DNA from: Aphelocoma coerulescens | Taxonomy: Eukaryota; Chordata; Aves; Passeriformes; Corvidae | Assembly (NCBI RefSeq): GCF_041296385.1 | Contig: NC_091014.1 | Span: 7,291,578 to 7,355,577 of the forward strand | Direction: 5' to 3' | DNA: 64,000 nt | Shown here: one piece after another, positions 1 through 13,149 of the stretch | Layout: each line of letters opens with the position of its first letter | Position numbering within the stretch: the first letter of the stretch is position 1 | Translations under genes and position numbers: made by a program | Notes under the pieces: generated by a model | The model's database searches: none | What the model was told of the DNA's origin: nothing | Seen by the model: only the letters and a program-made list of their open reading frames with translations

Positions 1-603
1 TTTGAGTATCCTAGAGAAAGGGAACAGGCAGAAGGCAAAGGAGATGGTCATGATTGGAAGGAGAGAAGTGTGGGAGAATCTGTGAGGAACAGAGACTTTG
101 TAGAAGGGATCTAGGACTTTGTGTGAAAGTCAGGGAATTGAGGAGACTTATACATGGAAATGGGGTATAAAGAAGTTACATGGTGGGGAAAGGCTAAGAA
201 TGGGGCTGCCCACTGGTCTTTTCTCCCTTGAATCTTAGTTAGATTTGGGAAAATAGGGATATGGGTGAAAAAATGCAATAATTATGGAGGTTGGCTGATA
301 CCCTATGTGGTAGCAAAGGGTATAGATTTAGGGAAAAATTTACATCCTAATTATCTGTGCATTGAGAGAACCAGTCCCATGTTTTCCAGCAGCATGATCC
401 CCAGTGTTTGATTAACTTGGTTTCACAGTTTAGACTTCTTGCTGTTGAGTGAACCAAAACACAGTTTAGAGGTCTGTACAGTGGGTTTTCCCAGGCAAGC
501 CTGAACAGAAAAGAAGGGATGTAGGACACTGTTGTGTTCAGGTTCTGTGCTCCTTGGCTGGTGTTGCCTTTTGGTTGGCTAATGTGGGGTGTGTTTATCC
601 CAG

Positions 604-759
604 GAGGGCTGCATGGCTCCTGAGAAGGAAGTGAGGCAGCTGAAGTCCCAGGTGCAGCGGCTCCAGGCTGAGAAGGCAGATCTGCTTGCCATCATTTCAG
701 AGCTGCAGGTCAAGCTGAACATCTCAGCAGAGGATTCCTTTGTGGAGATTGGGATGAAC
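604..759 (+). CDS. OPTN: OPTN exon with leucine zipper and LC3-interacting region
   Basis: This phase 0-0 exon of 52 codons begins after the acceptor TTTATCCCAG and ends before GTAAGT. Leucines recur in heptad-like spacing ([24 protein letters not shown]), matching the optineurin leucine zipper. It then gives AEDSFVEI, the acidic-serine LC3-interacting region. The core F-V-E-I and the preceding serine, which is the TBK1 target Ser177 in human, are both present. The serine run before the acidic residues is shorter than in the human protein. Confidence 0.93.
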
Positions 760-3700
760 GTAAGTATAGGGAATAAAAGAAATACAGTAACCTGCAGCCA
801 GGTTTTGTGATTCTTTGGTCTCTTACACTACCTGCTGTGGAGCACTTGTGTATTACAAAATGTAGTGGTAAATGACTTGGAATTAATTTTTGCCCTTCCT
901 CTTTAAAGCTCTAAGTAAATTAATTTCATAGGTAGTCTCTATTGCACTAGTTAAAAATGTTAAGTTTTTTCTTAGTTGGAATTTCTGGGAACATCAGGGC
1001 TATGTTTTGTTAAGGGGCAGCACCTGTGCATAGACAAGGGGTATTTTCTTTTGAGAATGGGGCTTACTTCCTACTGACAGATAGGTAGAGATGCAGGCAA
1101 ACAAAATTAAATGCAAAACTCTATAGAGTATTCCCCAGAGGCAAAAATATGTACTTCTTTTACAGCTCTTGTATCTGGAAAATCTTCACAGGCGAACTGA
1201 AATGTGAAAATGCAGGCCTCTGCTATCGTTCTATCCCCCATATCCTCTCTGGAAAGTAAACAAGAAATTAAAATAATTTAATTAAAACTTCTTTGGAGTT
1301 GTCAGATAAAACTCAGGGGTGCATTCTTTTTTTTTTTGCTAGAAGGATTCTCCTTTGGGCTACAAAGATCAAGGAGTGGGGTTTGCAGTGGGAAAGAAGA
1401 GTGGTTCTTTTAGGAGGTGGGAGACTGATTTCTAGGCTTATATTGAAAGTCACTTGCAGTGCCATTGACTTGCTGTGTGGTGCCCAGTCATCCTCACAGG
1501 AGAGAGTGGCTGTGGAAGTTGCTGATGAATGGAGAAGGGGAATTCTCATTGTTGTTCCTCTTCTCTGATCAAGCTGGAAGAGATACAGGAAGTATTTAAA
1601 TCAAGAATTTCCAAACATGAAGATGATCTGTAGGAGTTTTTTATTTATCTATACTGCCATGATAGCAATTCTCCCTGTTTTTCTTCATTCCTTAACTCAA
1701 ATAAATAAAACTCTGTCCTGCTTAGTACAAATACCAAGCTAATCGTGGTTTTTTCTCTCCTAGGAAGGGGAAATAAATAGAACTGCAAAGGAACATCAAG
1801 AGAATAGTGGTGAAATGCCCAGTAATGATGCTGTCTACATGTACGTAGGTTCTTGTGTGATGTGTGTGATTCAGACTTTTGCCTCGGGTTTTGTTTTCAA
1901 TGTAAGGAGACTTCTTTCTATGAGGAATGCACTGGAAAATCCTCTTTTTCTTTGGCTTTGTACCCCTCCATTGCAGTAGCTCTACCTTCCTAGCATGTGG
2001 TAAGACCCTCAGCTCTCTGACATTTTTCCTTCCAATTTTTACTAGCTGACAAGAGGGAGTGCATATTCTGGTCAGTTGGCCAGGCATTTATGGACATTCT
2101 GACTTGCCAACTCTTCAGGCTTTTAAGGGAGTCCAAACAGAAAAGACAAAGATAGATGTTGCAGGGACTTCTTCCTTCCTAATCATTGGAGACCATCTAA
2201 TAGAGTATCTGTCCTCTACCGAATTATATTGATGTTGGTAAGAGTTAGAGGTCTTGTAGTGTTTCAGATCTGACCCTGTTTGTGTGGGGTTGGTATGAAG
2301 TGTATCTATGATGGGGTAGACACACAGTGCAATAATATAGTCCTTGCTTTTCAGGTCACTGGGTTTAAGATACCAGCATTCTGTTCAGGTTACTTCTCAA
2401 AATTTGATCTTTACATCAGCTCTAGGACACAAGGGACTTTCTTGCCCCTGGCTGAACCTTTACTCCTCGTGGACATAGACAGCTGATACTGTTAAACTTT
2501 CCATTTTGGGTACTGCCCAATTTAGCAGCTAGGTGGTTTTGGCTGAACTCTTATTTACTCTGTGCCTTTGCTTTTGAAAGGGAAGGATATGGAAAATGCT
2601 AAGGACATAGCAAGCCAGAAAGCTGTGCTCCATGTACAAGTTGTCACTGCAAGGGAGAACAGTGTTTCAATGTAATATCATAGAAACTTGTCCTTCAGCA
2701 TGCAGTTAAGAAGTTGAAAGAGGAGAGAAAAAAAAGCATTATAGTTGTGGATGAAACTGAGAGAGTTGCTAACCACAGACTGGGCTGCAAGTATTAAGCT
2801 TGTTGTTAGTTGTGGCTTGTGAGAACACTGATTATGAGAAGACATTCCCTGTGCGACTTATTTACCTTTGGAGGAGAATCTGGGCCATATCTACAAGAAC
2901 AGGGGGCATACGTACCTCTTAAAATATTTCCAGTGTCACCACGTGTCTTTGTCCAGCACTGAAACTTTAGACGGGTGCTGTTAACAGGTTCAAAGAAATG
3001 TGATCCACTCAAGATGGATTTATTTCTGTAAGGGTAGAACTACACTAAAAATCCCCTGATAAAAGTTATTTACTTAAAATATCCTGGCTGAACACTGTCT
3101 TTTGGGTATTGAATTTTGCTCACCAGAGGCTTCTAGTTTTCAGGAGCACACTGAAAGCTTTGCTTTGTTTTCTGTACTACAAAAGCAAAGTTTTTAACAC
3201 CTGCTGTTTTACAGCTGAGACTCTGAAATGTATAGTATAACTTGCCTATCTTCCATATAGTTTGGGGATTTTGACTTTCTGTCTAGATGGCCATAAAAAT
3301 GGAGGTAATGGAATACAGTAGTTTATCACTTACCCTATTTTTAGGAGCTTTGTATTTGTTCTGGTTCACTTTACAGTAGCATAATATGATTTTGAGAAGA
3401 GCTGTAGAATGTGAGGAGAGTGAAACATTAAAGAGATTTTTTCTGAAAAAGAAAGTGATTTCTGATGACCATTTTTAGTAGGATATGCTTTCTTTTCCTG
3501 TAAAGGAGCGAGGCAGAGATAAGAAATGTTCCATGTTTTATTGCAAAAAAAATGTTTGTAGGAACAGACAGCAGCACTTTGCAGAAAGGGCTGCAAAATA
3601 GGTCAGAATTAGTGCATTGGATTTTGTATTGTCATGACTGCTTTTGCTTTCCTTGCTTAAGTGCTAAATTGTTCCCCCAGCTGGAAGGGGATTGCCTGAG

Positions 3701-6700
3701 CCCTTCATTTGCACACAGAGAGGCTGTGGCTACTGGTCTTGGCTTTTGGGAATTGGGAATAAGCTGTTTGCTCAGAGCATTGGTTTTCAGCAATGTGTGA
3801 AATGGTGGCCTCTCAGACTGGATCCCAGCATTAGGGTTAATGGAGTGCTCTGCTAAAGGGGTAGCTGTTTTTATTTACATCTGGTTTGGTTTGAAGCAGG
3901 AGCAAATCTGCTGATGAATCTAAGAATTTGGAGTCTGAGGAGCTAACTGTGAGCCAGCTGCTCTGCTGCCTTAGAAATGAAACTCAGAAGAGGGAAAAAC
4001 TTGAGAAGGAACTGCAGGATCACAAAGAGAGGTATGAAGTAGGTGCACTGTAACATTTGGAGCTGTTTTCTTTCAGGGCTGCTCCAGTTACCAAGTCTCT
4101 GAATGATCAGCAACGAGCTGAAATATCAGTGTGATTTGGATGGGGAAATTCCTGAGCACTAAGCTGTAGTAACATTTTGTGGTTGTCCTTATAGGGATAA
4201 ACCACAGGTTCTCTTCCATGGGCAAAAGAGAGTTTATTTTGATTCCCTGAAGCACCACAGATCAAGGCAAATTGCCCATTTCCCCTTGGGTTTGAACTAT
4301 CCCCAGGTTATTCAGAAAGATACGATGACTAGTTGAGGGTGTTCTCTCCATTCACTCCTCCACAGTTGTTTGGTTTTGTATGAATCATCTCTGTGTGGGG
4401 CCTTAACCAAATCACTGTGTCTAAAACAGGATTAAGTCCTCTTCATTATATTGGCAGGCTACATTTAGCAGTATGTGAGCTTACAAATGCTCCTTAGAAA
4501 TGTATAAAATAAGTTTCATTCCAAACTTGTCTAAGAGAGATTTTTCACAGTGAGACCTGCATGAGGGTCTGTCTCAGCTCAGTTCTGTGGATATAAATCA
4601 GCATGACTGTTCAGGAGGGGTAAATTCCTCAAGCAGTTCCAGATCCCCACTCCACAGAGACAAAATAAGACTTCCTGGACATTATCTACTATGAAAGGTT
4701 GGTGTCACAGTAATTGCTTCTATGTGGTCTTCCTAGAAGAGGTAATGAGCCATAACCAAACAATTTTTAGAAACTTCAGCCCCTGAAAATACCACTGAAA
4801 ACCAGAGGCAATATTAATCACTGGATTCAGTGAACAGACTGACCTATTTCCAAAGAGCTGGCAGTTTTGGACTGTACCAAAGATCAGTCCCTTTGGACTG
4901 AATGTCATGACCTTCACCACACCTGCAGACTTACACATTCATTTTAATTAAATGTACACAGTGTCCTGTGTTCGTCAAGAACCCCCATGATTGTGCAGGT
5001 CTTTCTGCATGTCTGTGCTTTCCATTCTGCCTTGTGCTTTTTTGTGGCTCTCATGTTACAGAGAGAGTACATCACTTGCATGAAATCCTTGCATAGTCAT
5101 GATCTCACCTGAAACATAAGCCAAATCCATCATTATTGGCTCCTTCTGTTTTCCAGACTGTCAAAGCTGGAGAAGGAAACCAGAAGCTGCCTGGAGAGTG
5201 GGACACAAACTGAACAGGAAGAAGAGAGTTCAGAAGCTGTAAGTACCTGTCCGCAGCCAAGATGTAACAGCACACAGCTGACTTGTTGGGGTCAGCAACC
5301 TCAGGGTCTAGATTTCCTCTTGCACTCATGGAGCAAGGGGCAGTTGCCCTGCACAGGAAATGGAAGTGAACGTTGAACTCTCCACTATGTATCTTAGAGA
5401 TGGTTCCAAATTACACCAGCCACTACAAAGGGGTGGGGTTGGTGGCCAAGTATTAGGGAGACTTGGCATAATTGCAGTTATGCCTCATTGCCCTGCCCAT
5501 GCCCAGTAAACAGAGAGAAATACAGTAATTTCTACCTCCAGAAATCATCTAGACTGGGTGAATTTCCTCACTGCTGCCTAGGTCAGCTTTTGGATCAGAA
5601 TCCAGAGGCAGCATACTGTAAAACAGACTTTAAATGTGGAGCTCATATGGCACCTGCTTTAGGTTTGTTCATTTTTTTAGTGGGATTACAATGGCAGGGC
5701 ATAATTATCTTGGATTGAGACACAGTTCCAGGCAAAAACTTAGTCCTGATGTTTTCAGTTAAGAGTTTGAAAGAATGCTGTGGTTGGGATTCAGTTCCAG
5801 TCAGATGCTTAAACTTCTGTGCTTGCAGCTGTAAACTTCTGTGTGAGATGAGCACACAATCCCATAGCCTTGGAGATCCTTGTTGGTTCAGTGCAACTGC
5901 ATAATACAGGCAACGAAGAGTGCCTGTATGTGAGGTGTATGGGTTTCTGAAGTGCTGCATGGGACGTGGAAATATGCTATGGGACCTGTTGGAGACCTGT
6001 GCCCTTCTGAAGGTCAGGGCAAGCGTTTCAGGGCAGAGCTGGATTGGTTAAACAAGACCAGTCTGCAGCTGGGCCAAGAGATGCCCTTCCTGGGGATAGC
6101 AGATGAAGACTCAGTTAATTAATGCTTTCCTGTGCTCTTATCTCAACTTTGCCTGAGTTACACCCTGAGCCCAAAACTCCTCACTGAAGTGCTGATACTG
6201 AGGTCAGCACTTGTGCTTGTGCTGGCAGCCGTTTCCATCTACACTGTTGGGTTTCTCCCGAGGCTGTTGTCAGCAGAACTCATGTTACCTGCCCCTGTGG
6301 TAAAATGCAGGTCTTTAGTGGGACAGTATGGGGGGGCAGTGTGGAATAATTGTAAAGCCTTGTAGATGAGACCTTATTACTGAGTGTAGAGTGGAACTGT
6401 GCAGACTGGCTTAGGCTGTTTTCTTTGGATAAAGAGTAACACTTCCTGCTTATCTTTCTTAGCCTGCAGCTTTACTATCTTGAATTGTCCATATGTAATT
6501 TTCATTATTTTTCTTTAAAAGGTTGGCAGTGAAGTAGAAACGCTGAACCTGCAAGTTTGTGCTCTGTTTAAAGAGCTCCAGGAAGCCCATGAGAAGTTAA
6601 AAGAAGCAGAATTGATTCAGAAGAAACTTCAAGAAAAGTAAGGCTCCGAAGAGCAAAAGTTCTGTTATGACACCCAGTACATCCTTGCATGGCAACTCCC

Positions 6701-9700
6701 ACCTGGGGAGACTCACCAGCTCTACAAGTATCAGCTTAAACAACTGTTTCGTAGAAGTGCTGTAAAAGAATGCTCCTTCTTTGAAGTGGAGAGATGCAGA
6801 AATACAGCAATTGTCAGAAAATCTGAGCTGCCAACCTAGTTCTACAAATAGAACCACAGTGCCTTGAATTACAAGATTCGGGTTTTAACCTTTCATGATG
6901 TAAAGGCAAATCTTTTCTGTGTTCTCCTTCCTAGAACCAATCTTTATTCTGGCTTTAGGGAAAAAAGCCAAGGGAACGGGTTATGACCTTTTCACTTGAG
7001 CTGTCTGGGCTTTTGAAGGAAGTTATGTAGGTTATAAAAGACCCTCACTTTTTTTGCTTAGTTTCCTGTCAAATTCCAGTTCTTTGAGATTCATAATAAT
7101 AAGAAAGTAAGTGTTGGTTTCGGTAGCTGTGCTTTCTGATGGTTGTGTACAGACTGATTTTTGTCTTTCTGTGTTCTTCATCAAAATAAGCCTTTAAAGT
7201 GGACCACACGTACTCTTTTTACTATATGCCTAGTGGGCAGAATCTATCAGGAGAGGGTGAACAAGAGAGATCAACCTTTTTTTCCTATTCTGTCAGGTGC
7301 CAGGTACTGGAAAGGAAAAGCTTGGCTGCTGCATCGGAATTGGAGGAGAAGCAGCAGCTAATATACACCATCAAGAAGCTGGAACTTCAAGTGGAGAGCA
7401 TGCAGGCAGAGGTCAAGCTGGAACAAGCCAAGACACATGAAGAAAAGTGAGTATGACTTGGTTTTGTATTCCAGGGAGGTATTGTCAGTGAGGAAGCGAA
7501 GTCCAAGGGAATCTGGTCAAAGGGGAATTGAATCTGAAGTACTACTTTTGTGTCCTGCACCCTTTGAAACTATGTTATGTTTGTAGACTATGAAGTAGAA
7601 GTCTGTATTATTTCATCTACTGAACCTCTCACTTAGGAATACTTGAGCTGTCAACTCTGACTTATATCTTCCTTTAATCATAAAGTCAAAGGTGGAATAG
7701 AGCTGGGTGTAACATACAAGTGGAGGAAACAGAGAAGTGACAACAGCTGTGCCACTGACTAGCAGGGGTAAATGCGGACACATCCTGGAGGGCAGGGACA
7801 AGTCAGGTGGTGACAGTGCTGGGAAAGTGACATTAATGAAGAGGTCTGCAATCCCTACAATATGTTTGCACTAGGAGTGTCAAGTGTGTGGTGAAGCTGA
7901 GGTAAAGAGAGGCTGTTTGCTTTGGCTCCCTGCTCCCTTTCATGTGTAGTCCATGTAAGGAGTGTGAAAATGTTGGTCCAAGCTGTTCAGAGAGGTTGAA
8001 CTTCCTGAAGGACACATCTTCAGCTGCTGCAGAAGCTGCTTGTTATCTTTGGAGTCTGTGTCTTGTTCTTCTGATGAATTCGCCTTTACTTGAAGTCTGA
8101 GTCAAGACTTGGATGTCTTCCTAAGAGGGGTGTTACATTTTTAACAGAATTTGTGAGCTTCATATAAAAATACTGAGTAATGGATTCTTCAATATGAAAT
8201 GCAGACGATCAGTAAGGACATTCATTGTTACTCAATCCATGGATAGAGCAGCACACAACTCATTGCAAGAGAGATGTTGAGAAATGGAGCATGACTTTTT
8301 CTCACCAGAAATGCAAATTGATTTGCAAGAAGCTGGTAGTGGCTTTTTTTAAAGTTCTAAGATTATTTAGATTTCAAAGAATTGTTTCAAACCTTCATCT
8401 CTTTTCTTGTCATAAACAGGGCAAGATACAATAACCTCCAGGATTCATATAGCAAACTCCTTCCACAACTCACTGAGGCAATGAAAAAAATTGATGAAAT
8501 GAAACTCAAAGAGGTAAACTCATCACAAGAAGAAATCGTAACTAATTAGGGGTGAGCGGGAAGGGATGGGAGAACATCTCTAGGATCAAATTTGGGCAGG
8601 AAACCATTGTCATCCCTTCTACATAATAACATGCAACATAGCAGCACTGCTCTAATAAACATAGATCCTGTGCTGTCAGTTACAGAGAACTTTATTCACA
8701 CATCAGTCCTTCCATGGTGTCTTCTGGCTAAGGTCTAATCTGCAGTTCAGCATAGAGTCCAGTGCTTAGACAGAAGTGATAGACACATCAGTGTTCCTGC
8801 AGCATCATTTATAAAATTGTGGTAAATATATAAACATTTTTGTATTCTTAAATAGAATGCCTGCCACAATGAAGTCTTGTTAATAACTGAACCACCATGG
8901 AAGTGCCAGATTGTTCTGTGTAATTTCAGAAACTAGGAAAACATCTTTTACAATGTCCACTAGGGAGTTGTCTTTTAACTTGATACAATGTAGTTTGAAA
9001 GCTCAAAACTAATCTTTAAGGTAAAATATCAGTCACCACTGCTGTATTAGTCCAAGCTCCTTTGGTGACCAAAATTGGAACCTTTTCCAAGGACAGGAGG
9101 AGTAAGAAGCAAACATTCACTTTGAGGAGGGTCGTATTTGGAGTTCATCTCATAATCACAGTTCTTCTTTGCAGCTGGACAAAGTGGATAAAGATGTGGT
9201 GGAACAACTGACAGCAAAGGTGGAGTTGGCAGAACAAGCCCTTGCTGCAAAGCAGCTCCAGATAGATGAAATGAAGCAGCTAATTGCTAAGCAAGAGGAG
9301 GACCTTGAAACTATGTCTGTGCTCCGTGCTCAGGTATCAGCTCTTCTTCACAAACTGGCTACTTCCCCGATCCAGTATTCAGAAACCAGGAAGTATTTAA
9401 TGGCTCACTCTGGAATACTGAATACATTTTCTCAACTTCAAAGCATGATTCCCCTTACTTGGCTTGCCTTGCAGATCCCTGCAGAGCCTTTACCCACTAT
9501 ATTCTTGGGCTCTGTAGGAGGAGCTGTGTATGCTGGAGTCTGGCACAACAAACAGAAATTGGGAGTAGGTGTGTATTTAGAACCACTGGCTTAAGAATCA
9601 CTGCGTATGTTTTAGGGATGATTTTACTCAAACCAGCATGTGTTAAGTGACTAAATAGGGTTTGCCTCACATTTAAGGCACAGAACTGGCATCTTGGCCT

Positions 9701-11258
9701 GCTTCCACTATCTGAGCCACAGATTTATCAGTGTAATCAGTCAAGTCACCTCCTCACTGCTTGTCTGTGCCTCGTTTCTATTTCTGTACAGCAGGGGCAA
9801 TAGCTGTGTCCCAGGTAAGACACTCGGAGTACCTTTTACAGAGTCCAGAAACAATTAGGTCTCCTTCACCTTGTGAGAAGTGCAGGTCTTGGCTTTGCAG
9901 TGTGTGGGTGTTTTGAGTAGATGCAGGTTATCATACAGATTTGTAATTTTGACATGTAATATATGAAAATGCTTCAGTCAAAGTTACAAATTTTCAGCCT
10001 GATTTCATTTCTCTGATCAGATGGAGGTTTACTGTTCTGATTTCCATGCTGAGAGGGCAGCGAGAGAGAAGATCCATGAGGAGAAGGAGCAGTTGGCTGT
10101 CCAGCTGGCATACCTGCTAAAAGAACAGCAAAACCTTGAGGATCTTAGCCGGTGAGAACAGACTTTGCTGAACTGCCTTTGCACTGTCCTGTTACTCTCT
10201 CTATTGGAGTTGACCAACACTGCCTTGCGAGCATCTCAGTAGAAAAGCAAATAACTTTTCCTACATTTCTTGCATAATTTGAATTTAAAAGGAGGAAAAA
10301 AGTGAATTGGCTGACTTCTCACTTTAATTTTCTGGTAGAATCTCTGTAAAGTGTATTAGTTCTTAGTTGGGCGCCTTAGTAAGCTTTCATTTGGGATGAT
10401 TCATGCTTGGTAAATTCTCCCTTTTGATCCATGTGAGTTTCTTTGGGTTCTGGCATCAATTTTAGCAGTGAATCTGCAGCTAATCTTGCTGCTTGTGTGC
10501 CAGGGATATCTGCTGCTTCTGCAGGAGGCAGTGGTGAGTACACAGTTCTGAGTACTGTGGTCGTTGAATCAAGTTACATTTCACATTAACTGTACACTAA
10601 GCCCTTTTTCCGGTATAACTTGCTTTTCTACTTTAAACAAATTTGCAGTTTTCCCTGAACAGCTGAGAGTCCTTGGAGCTTTCCAGACAAGTGTGCCCTA
10701 GATCCCTAGGTGTGTGGCTGCCCAAATCCTGCTGCTGGTGTCAGTTGCATGACTCTGATTTCAGCAGGCCTCTGGCATGATCTCACAAAGCAGTGGCATT
10801 TCTAGGTCCTCTTTCTGAGCATCAGTTGTGAACTAAATGCATGACCAGTTGACAGGAGTCTGTTTTCAGAGCCCTTGACTTGTTTATTCTCCACAGAACC
10901 TCTCTGGCAGAGATGCAGAGTCGCCACGGAGCCAGGATGCCAGATCGGGAGCACTCGCCTCACCTTGTCCAAAGAGGTACTGCAAGCACCTTCTCCAGCT
11001 CTCGGGGTCAGGTTCAGGTTAAACCAGCTTTGCTTGGCTGCAGGCAGCTTCCCTCTGGCTATTCTGGCAGCTGGGTGGCTGCAGAGAGCAAAATCAGGTA
11101 ATACAACAGATAATCATTCATCTTCTCTGCTTGCAGGAACCAATAGTCAAGACTGGCAAGAGCAGCAGAATATTTCAGTTTATTCATGTCCTAAATGTGA
11201 AGAAATTCTACCTGATTTGGACACTCTGCAGATTCATGTTATGGACTGCATTAACTGA
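604..11258 (+). CDS. OPTN: Optineurin, 3' portion of gene (11 coding exons, C-terminal 432 residues)
   Basis: Optineurin is a cytosolic ubiquitin-binding adaptor and autophagy receptor that links ubiquitinated cargo to LC3 and TBK1 signalling. Coding exons: 604-759, 1764-1840, 3900-4031, 5157-5238, 6522-6637, 7297-7446, 8420-8513, 9175-9333, 10021-10151, 10897-10976, 11137-11258. All have AG/GT borders and consistent phases (1299 bases, 433 codons with stop). The translation follows human optineurin from about residue 145 to the C-terminus: leucine zipper, LIR, long coiled coil, UBAN and a terminal C2HC zinc finger ending in HVMDCIN. The N-terminal exons must lie left of position 1. The first 603 bases are intron, and the introns contain no other gene I can recognise. 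The AT-rich 77-bp exon 1764-1840 encodes the least conserved stretch. Identification is very secure; exact borders are inferred without cDNA. Confidence 0.97.
3900..8513 (+). CDS. OPTN: OPTN exons for the central coiled coil (five exons)
   Basis: The exons 3900-4031, 5157-5238, 6522-6637, 7297-7446 and 8420-8513 encode an uninterrupted charged coiled coil. Recognisable anchors are [32 protein letters not shown] and [20 protein letters not shown], all close to mammalian optineurin. Exon junctions are phase 2 and 0, identical in pattern across the set. The segment 8420-8513 ([15 protein letters not shown]) is more diverged than its neighbours. The region supports homodimerisation and, in mammals, Rab8 and myosin VI contacts elsewhere in the protein; those roles are family knowledge. 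Confidence 0.93.
9175..10151 (+). CDS. OPTN: OPTN UBAN ubiquitin-binding exons
   Basis: Exon 9175-9333 (53 codons) carries [13 protein letters not shown] and [13 protein letters not shown]. Exon 10021-10151 continues with [17 protein letters not shown] and [15 protein letters not shown]. Together they form the UBAN coiled coil that binds linear and K63 ubiquitin chains. The Asp and Glu that correspond to human Asp474 and Glu478, sites whose loss abolishes ubiquitin binding, are both present in DFHAE. The 687-bp intron between the exons shows no further coding signal; an open reading frame running on from 9333 lacks homology and is read-through. Confidence 0.95.
10897..11258 (+). CDS. OPTN: OPTN C-terminal exons with C2HC zinc finger and stop codon
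   Basis: Exon 10897-10976 gives [12 protein letters not shown] and HLVQRG. Exon 11137-11258 gives [20 protein letters not shown] followed by [10 protein letters not shown] and TGA at 11256-11258. The Cys-x2-Cys and His-x4-Cys ligands form the terminal zinc finger, which also binds ubiquitin in mammals. The 160-bp intron between them reads open from the first exon, but the real junction is set by the donor at 10977 and acceptor ending at 11136, which restore the expected Gly-Thr junction. Confidence 0.95.
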
Positions 11259-12085
11259 GTGATGCCCTCCAATTCTTCAGCTTCTGGAATTTCACCTGCC
11301 AAACACTTTGGGTTTCTTTCTTTCTCAAACAATGCTCAGCTCTTATGTCCTGTGAAGGAGTTTTTCGGGGGTTTTCTCATTAATCCAGTGGGAAAAGAGT
11401 TATTCTTCCCCTGCCCTGTAGTCACTAATTTTGTTGTAATCTGCTTTAGGGAAGGCGTTTTCATAGATTAACAACATGGATATGCTACAGAACTCGCAGT
11501 GTGTCTGCTGCTATGAAACCTTTCAGGAACATTCCCCTGAAGTGCTCTGCTCTATGGCTGCCCTGCAATCACTGAAGTCGGAGGAGAGATGAGATATTTG
11601 CTGATCAACTCAAAGTACTGTGAGACTGTAAATACTTCATCTCTCATACACTATATACCAGGAAATTAATACATGAAAAAGCTGTTTGAGAAGCTTTCAG
11701 CAAAATGGAATAGTGCTGTATTCATCGAACATTTGAAGTGAGCCCTGCTCTTCCTCCAGATGGCCATTTTATTGCTGCCCTTGTGACCATACTAATCTGA
11801 TGTTAAATTTTTGATGGCTTATGTAACTTCTTGCTTTAGCCAGATGTGGGTAAGGTTTAAAATGGATCAGCTAGGTCTGATATATGTAGCTCCTGGTATT
11901 CTCAAGTCACTTGGTTTTATAGAACTGTTAATTTTTATGATGTTGTCTTAATTTTTCTTTATTATAATAAAAGCATTTGAACTTGTACAGTATTGTGGTA
12001 GAAAGCACTGAGATGGATGTAACCTAATTTAAAAAGAGTATAGTGGATTTTCACATATCAAAATAAATCTATTACAATTATAAAT
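11259..12085 (+). other. OPTN: OPTN 3' untranslated region with two candidate poly(A) signals
   Basis: The stretch after the stop codon is AT-rich and non-coding. AATAAA occurs at 11966-11971 in a TTATAATAAAAGC context, followed after about 20 bases by a GT-rich stretch (TGTACAGTATTGTGG), which makes it the stronger cleavage signal. A second AATAAA lies at 12062-12067. Short upstream open frames are not supported as coding. Confidence 0.7.
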
Positions 12086-13149
12086 TTATCTATGCCTGTG
12101 AATACTTGGGAGACTGAAACAGGATTGAAAATTCCTATGTCTGAAAAACTTGTGTAGAAAGAACTGTTGTGGATTAGTTCTGTTCTTGCCCTCCCAGGTG
12201 TTTTTATCTCGACAAAAGGGAGACAATCCAGTTTTTGCCCCTGTAATTTGTGTAAGTTTTTTACTTTGTCACTGTTCTAATTATCACTTGTAGACGCTGG
12301 ATTCTTATTTTCAATTACAGCTCGTATATAGCTTCATCCATAATTTCAGGTAACACAAGAGCTGACTATTGTGAAGAGGTATTCATCAGCCTCGTTGCAA
12401 CCTTCTTCATCAATTACAGGTAGTCCCAGCAGATGCAATCTCTTACTGGCTTTTAATTGGTTCTTTGTGACACTAGGATTTATGGGCTTTTTTTACCCTG
12501 AATCCAATTTTATTATGGGAGTTTTGTGACAGTTATGGATTCTGCAATGGTCAAAATCTGATGGAAATGCTACTAGGCCAGAAGCAAACAGAATGATAAT
12601 AGAGCTGATTTCATCTGAGAAGTATTAACCTTAATGAAAACACAGAAAATCAGTGTGAAAGGCCGAAGAAGGAATAATTTACACATTCATCAAGTCGAAA
12701 TAAGTAATTTGAGGAGGTTTCAGAGAGAAGAGATCTTAGCACAGGAATACTGACAGGAAAACATGGGCATTAGGTGAAGTAGGTCTTCTTAGAAAGATAA
12801 AAGCGTAGGTCTAATAGTACAAATCAGGAGGGGCAAGGAACTCCAAAGAGTAAAGCCACAATACACTGAAACCTGTTCATGCTACAGGGACGATTATTTT
12901 TCTGTTGTCATTACTAACTGCAGTCCAGCAATGAGCTTGAACATCCTCAGAAATATTTTTCACAGAAGTATTTATAGTTGTCCCAAAGAAATACTGAACC
13001 AAACTACAAAATTCTGTCCACTGCCTGTGACAATAACTGGGATTGAATTTGCTGGTGTAACACAAGTGTTGACGTTATTTAGGTTAGCCAGATGGGGATG
13101 GCACCTACTGTGACCCCTCCCGGAGGCCACTCTGCCCAGACACGGGCAA
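12086..13149. other. OPTN-MCM10 intergenic spacer, no gene seen
   Basis: About 1.06 kb of AT-rich sequence with no exon-like open frame on either strand and no RNA gene that I can recognise. A short motif ending in AATTTCAGGTA recurs loosely near 12,340-12,422 and is not long enough to call a repeat family. Confidence 0.5.

Noticed and set aside
9169..9594. 141-codon open frame continuing past OPTN exon 9175-9333
   Set aside because: The homologous part stops at the donor CAG|GTATCAG at 9333; the remainder is intron read-through without similarity to optineurin.
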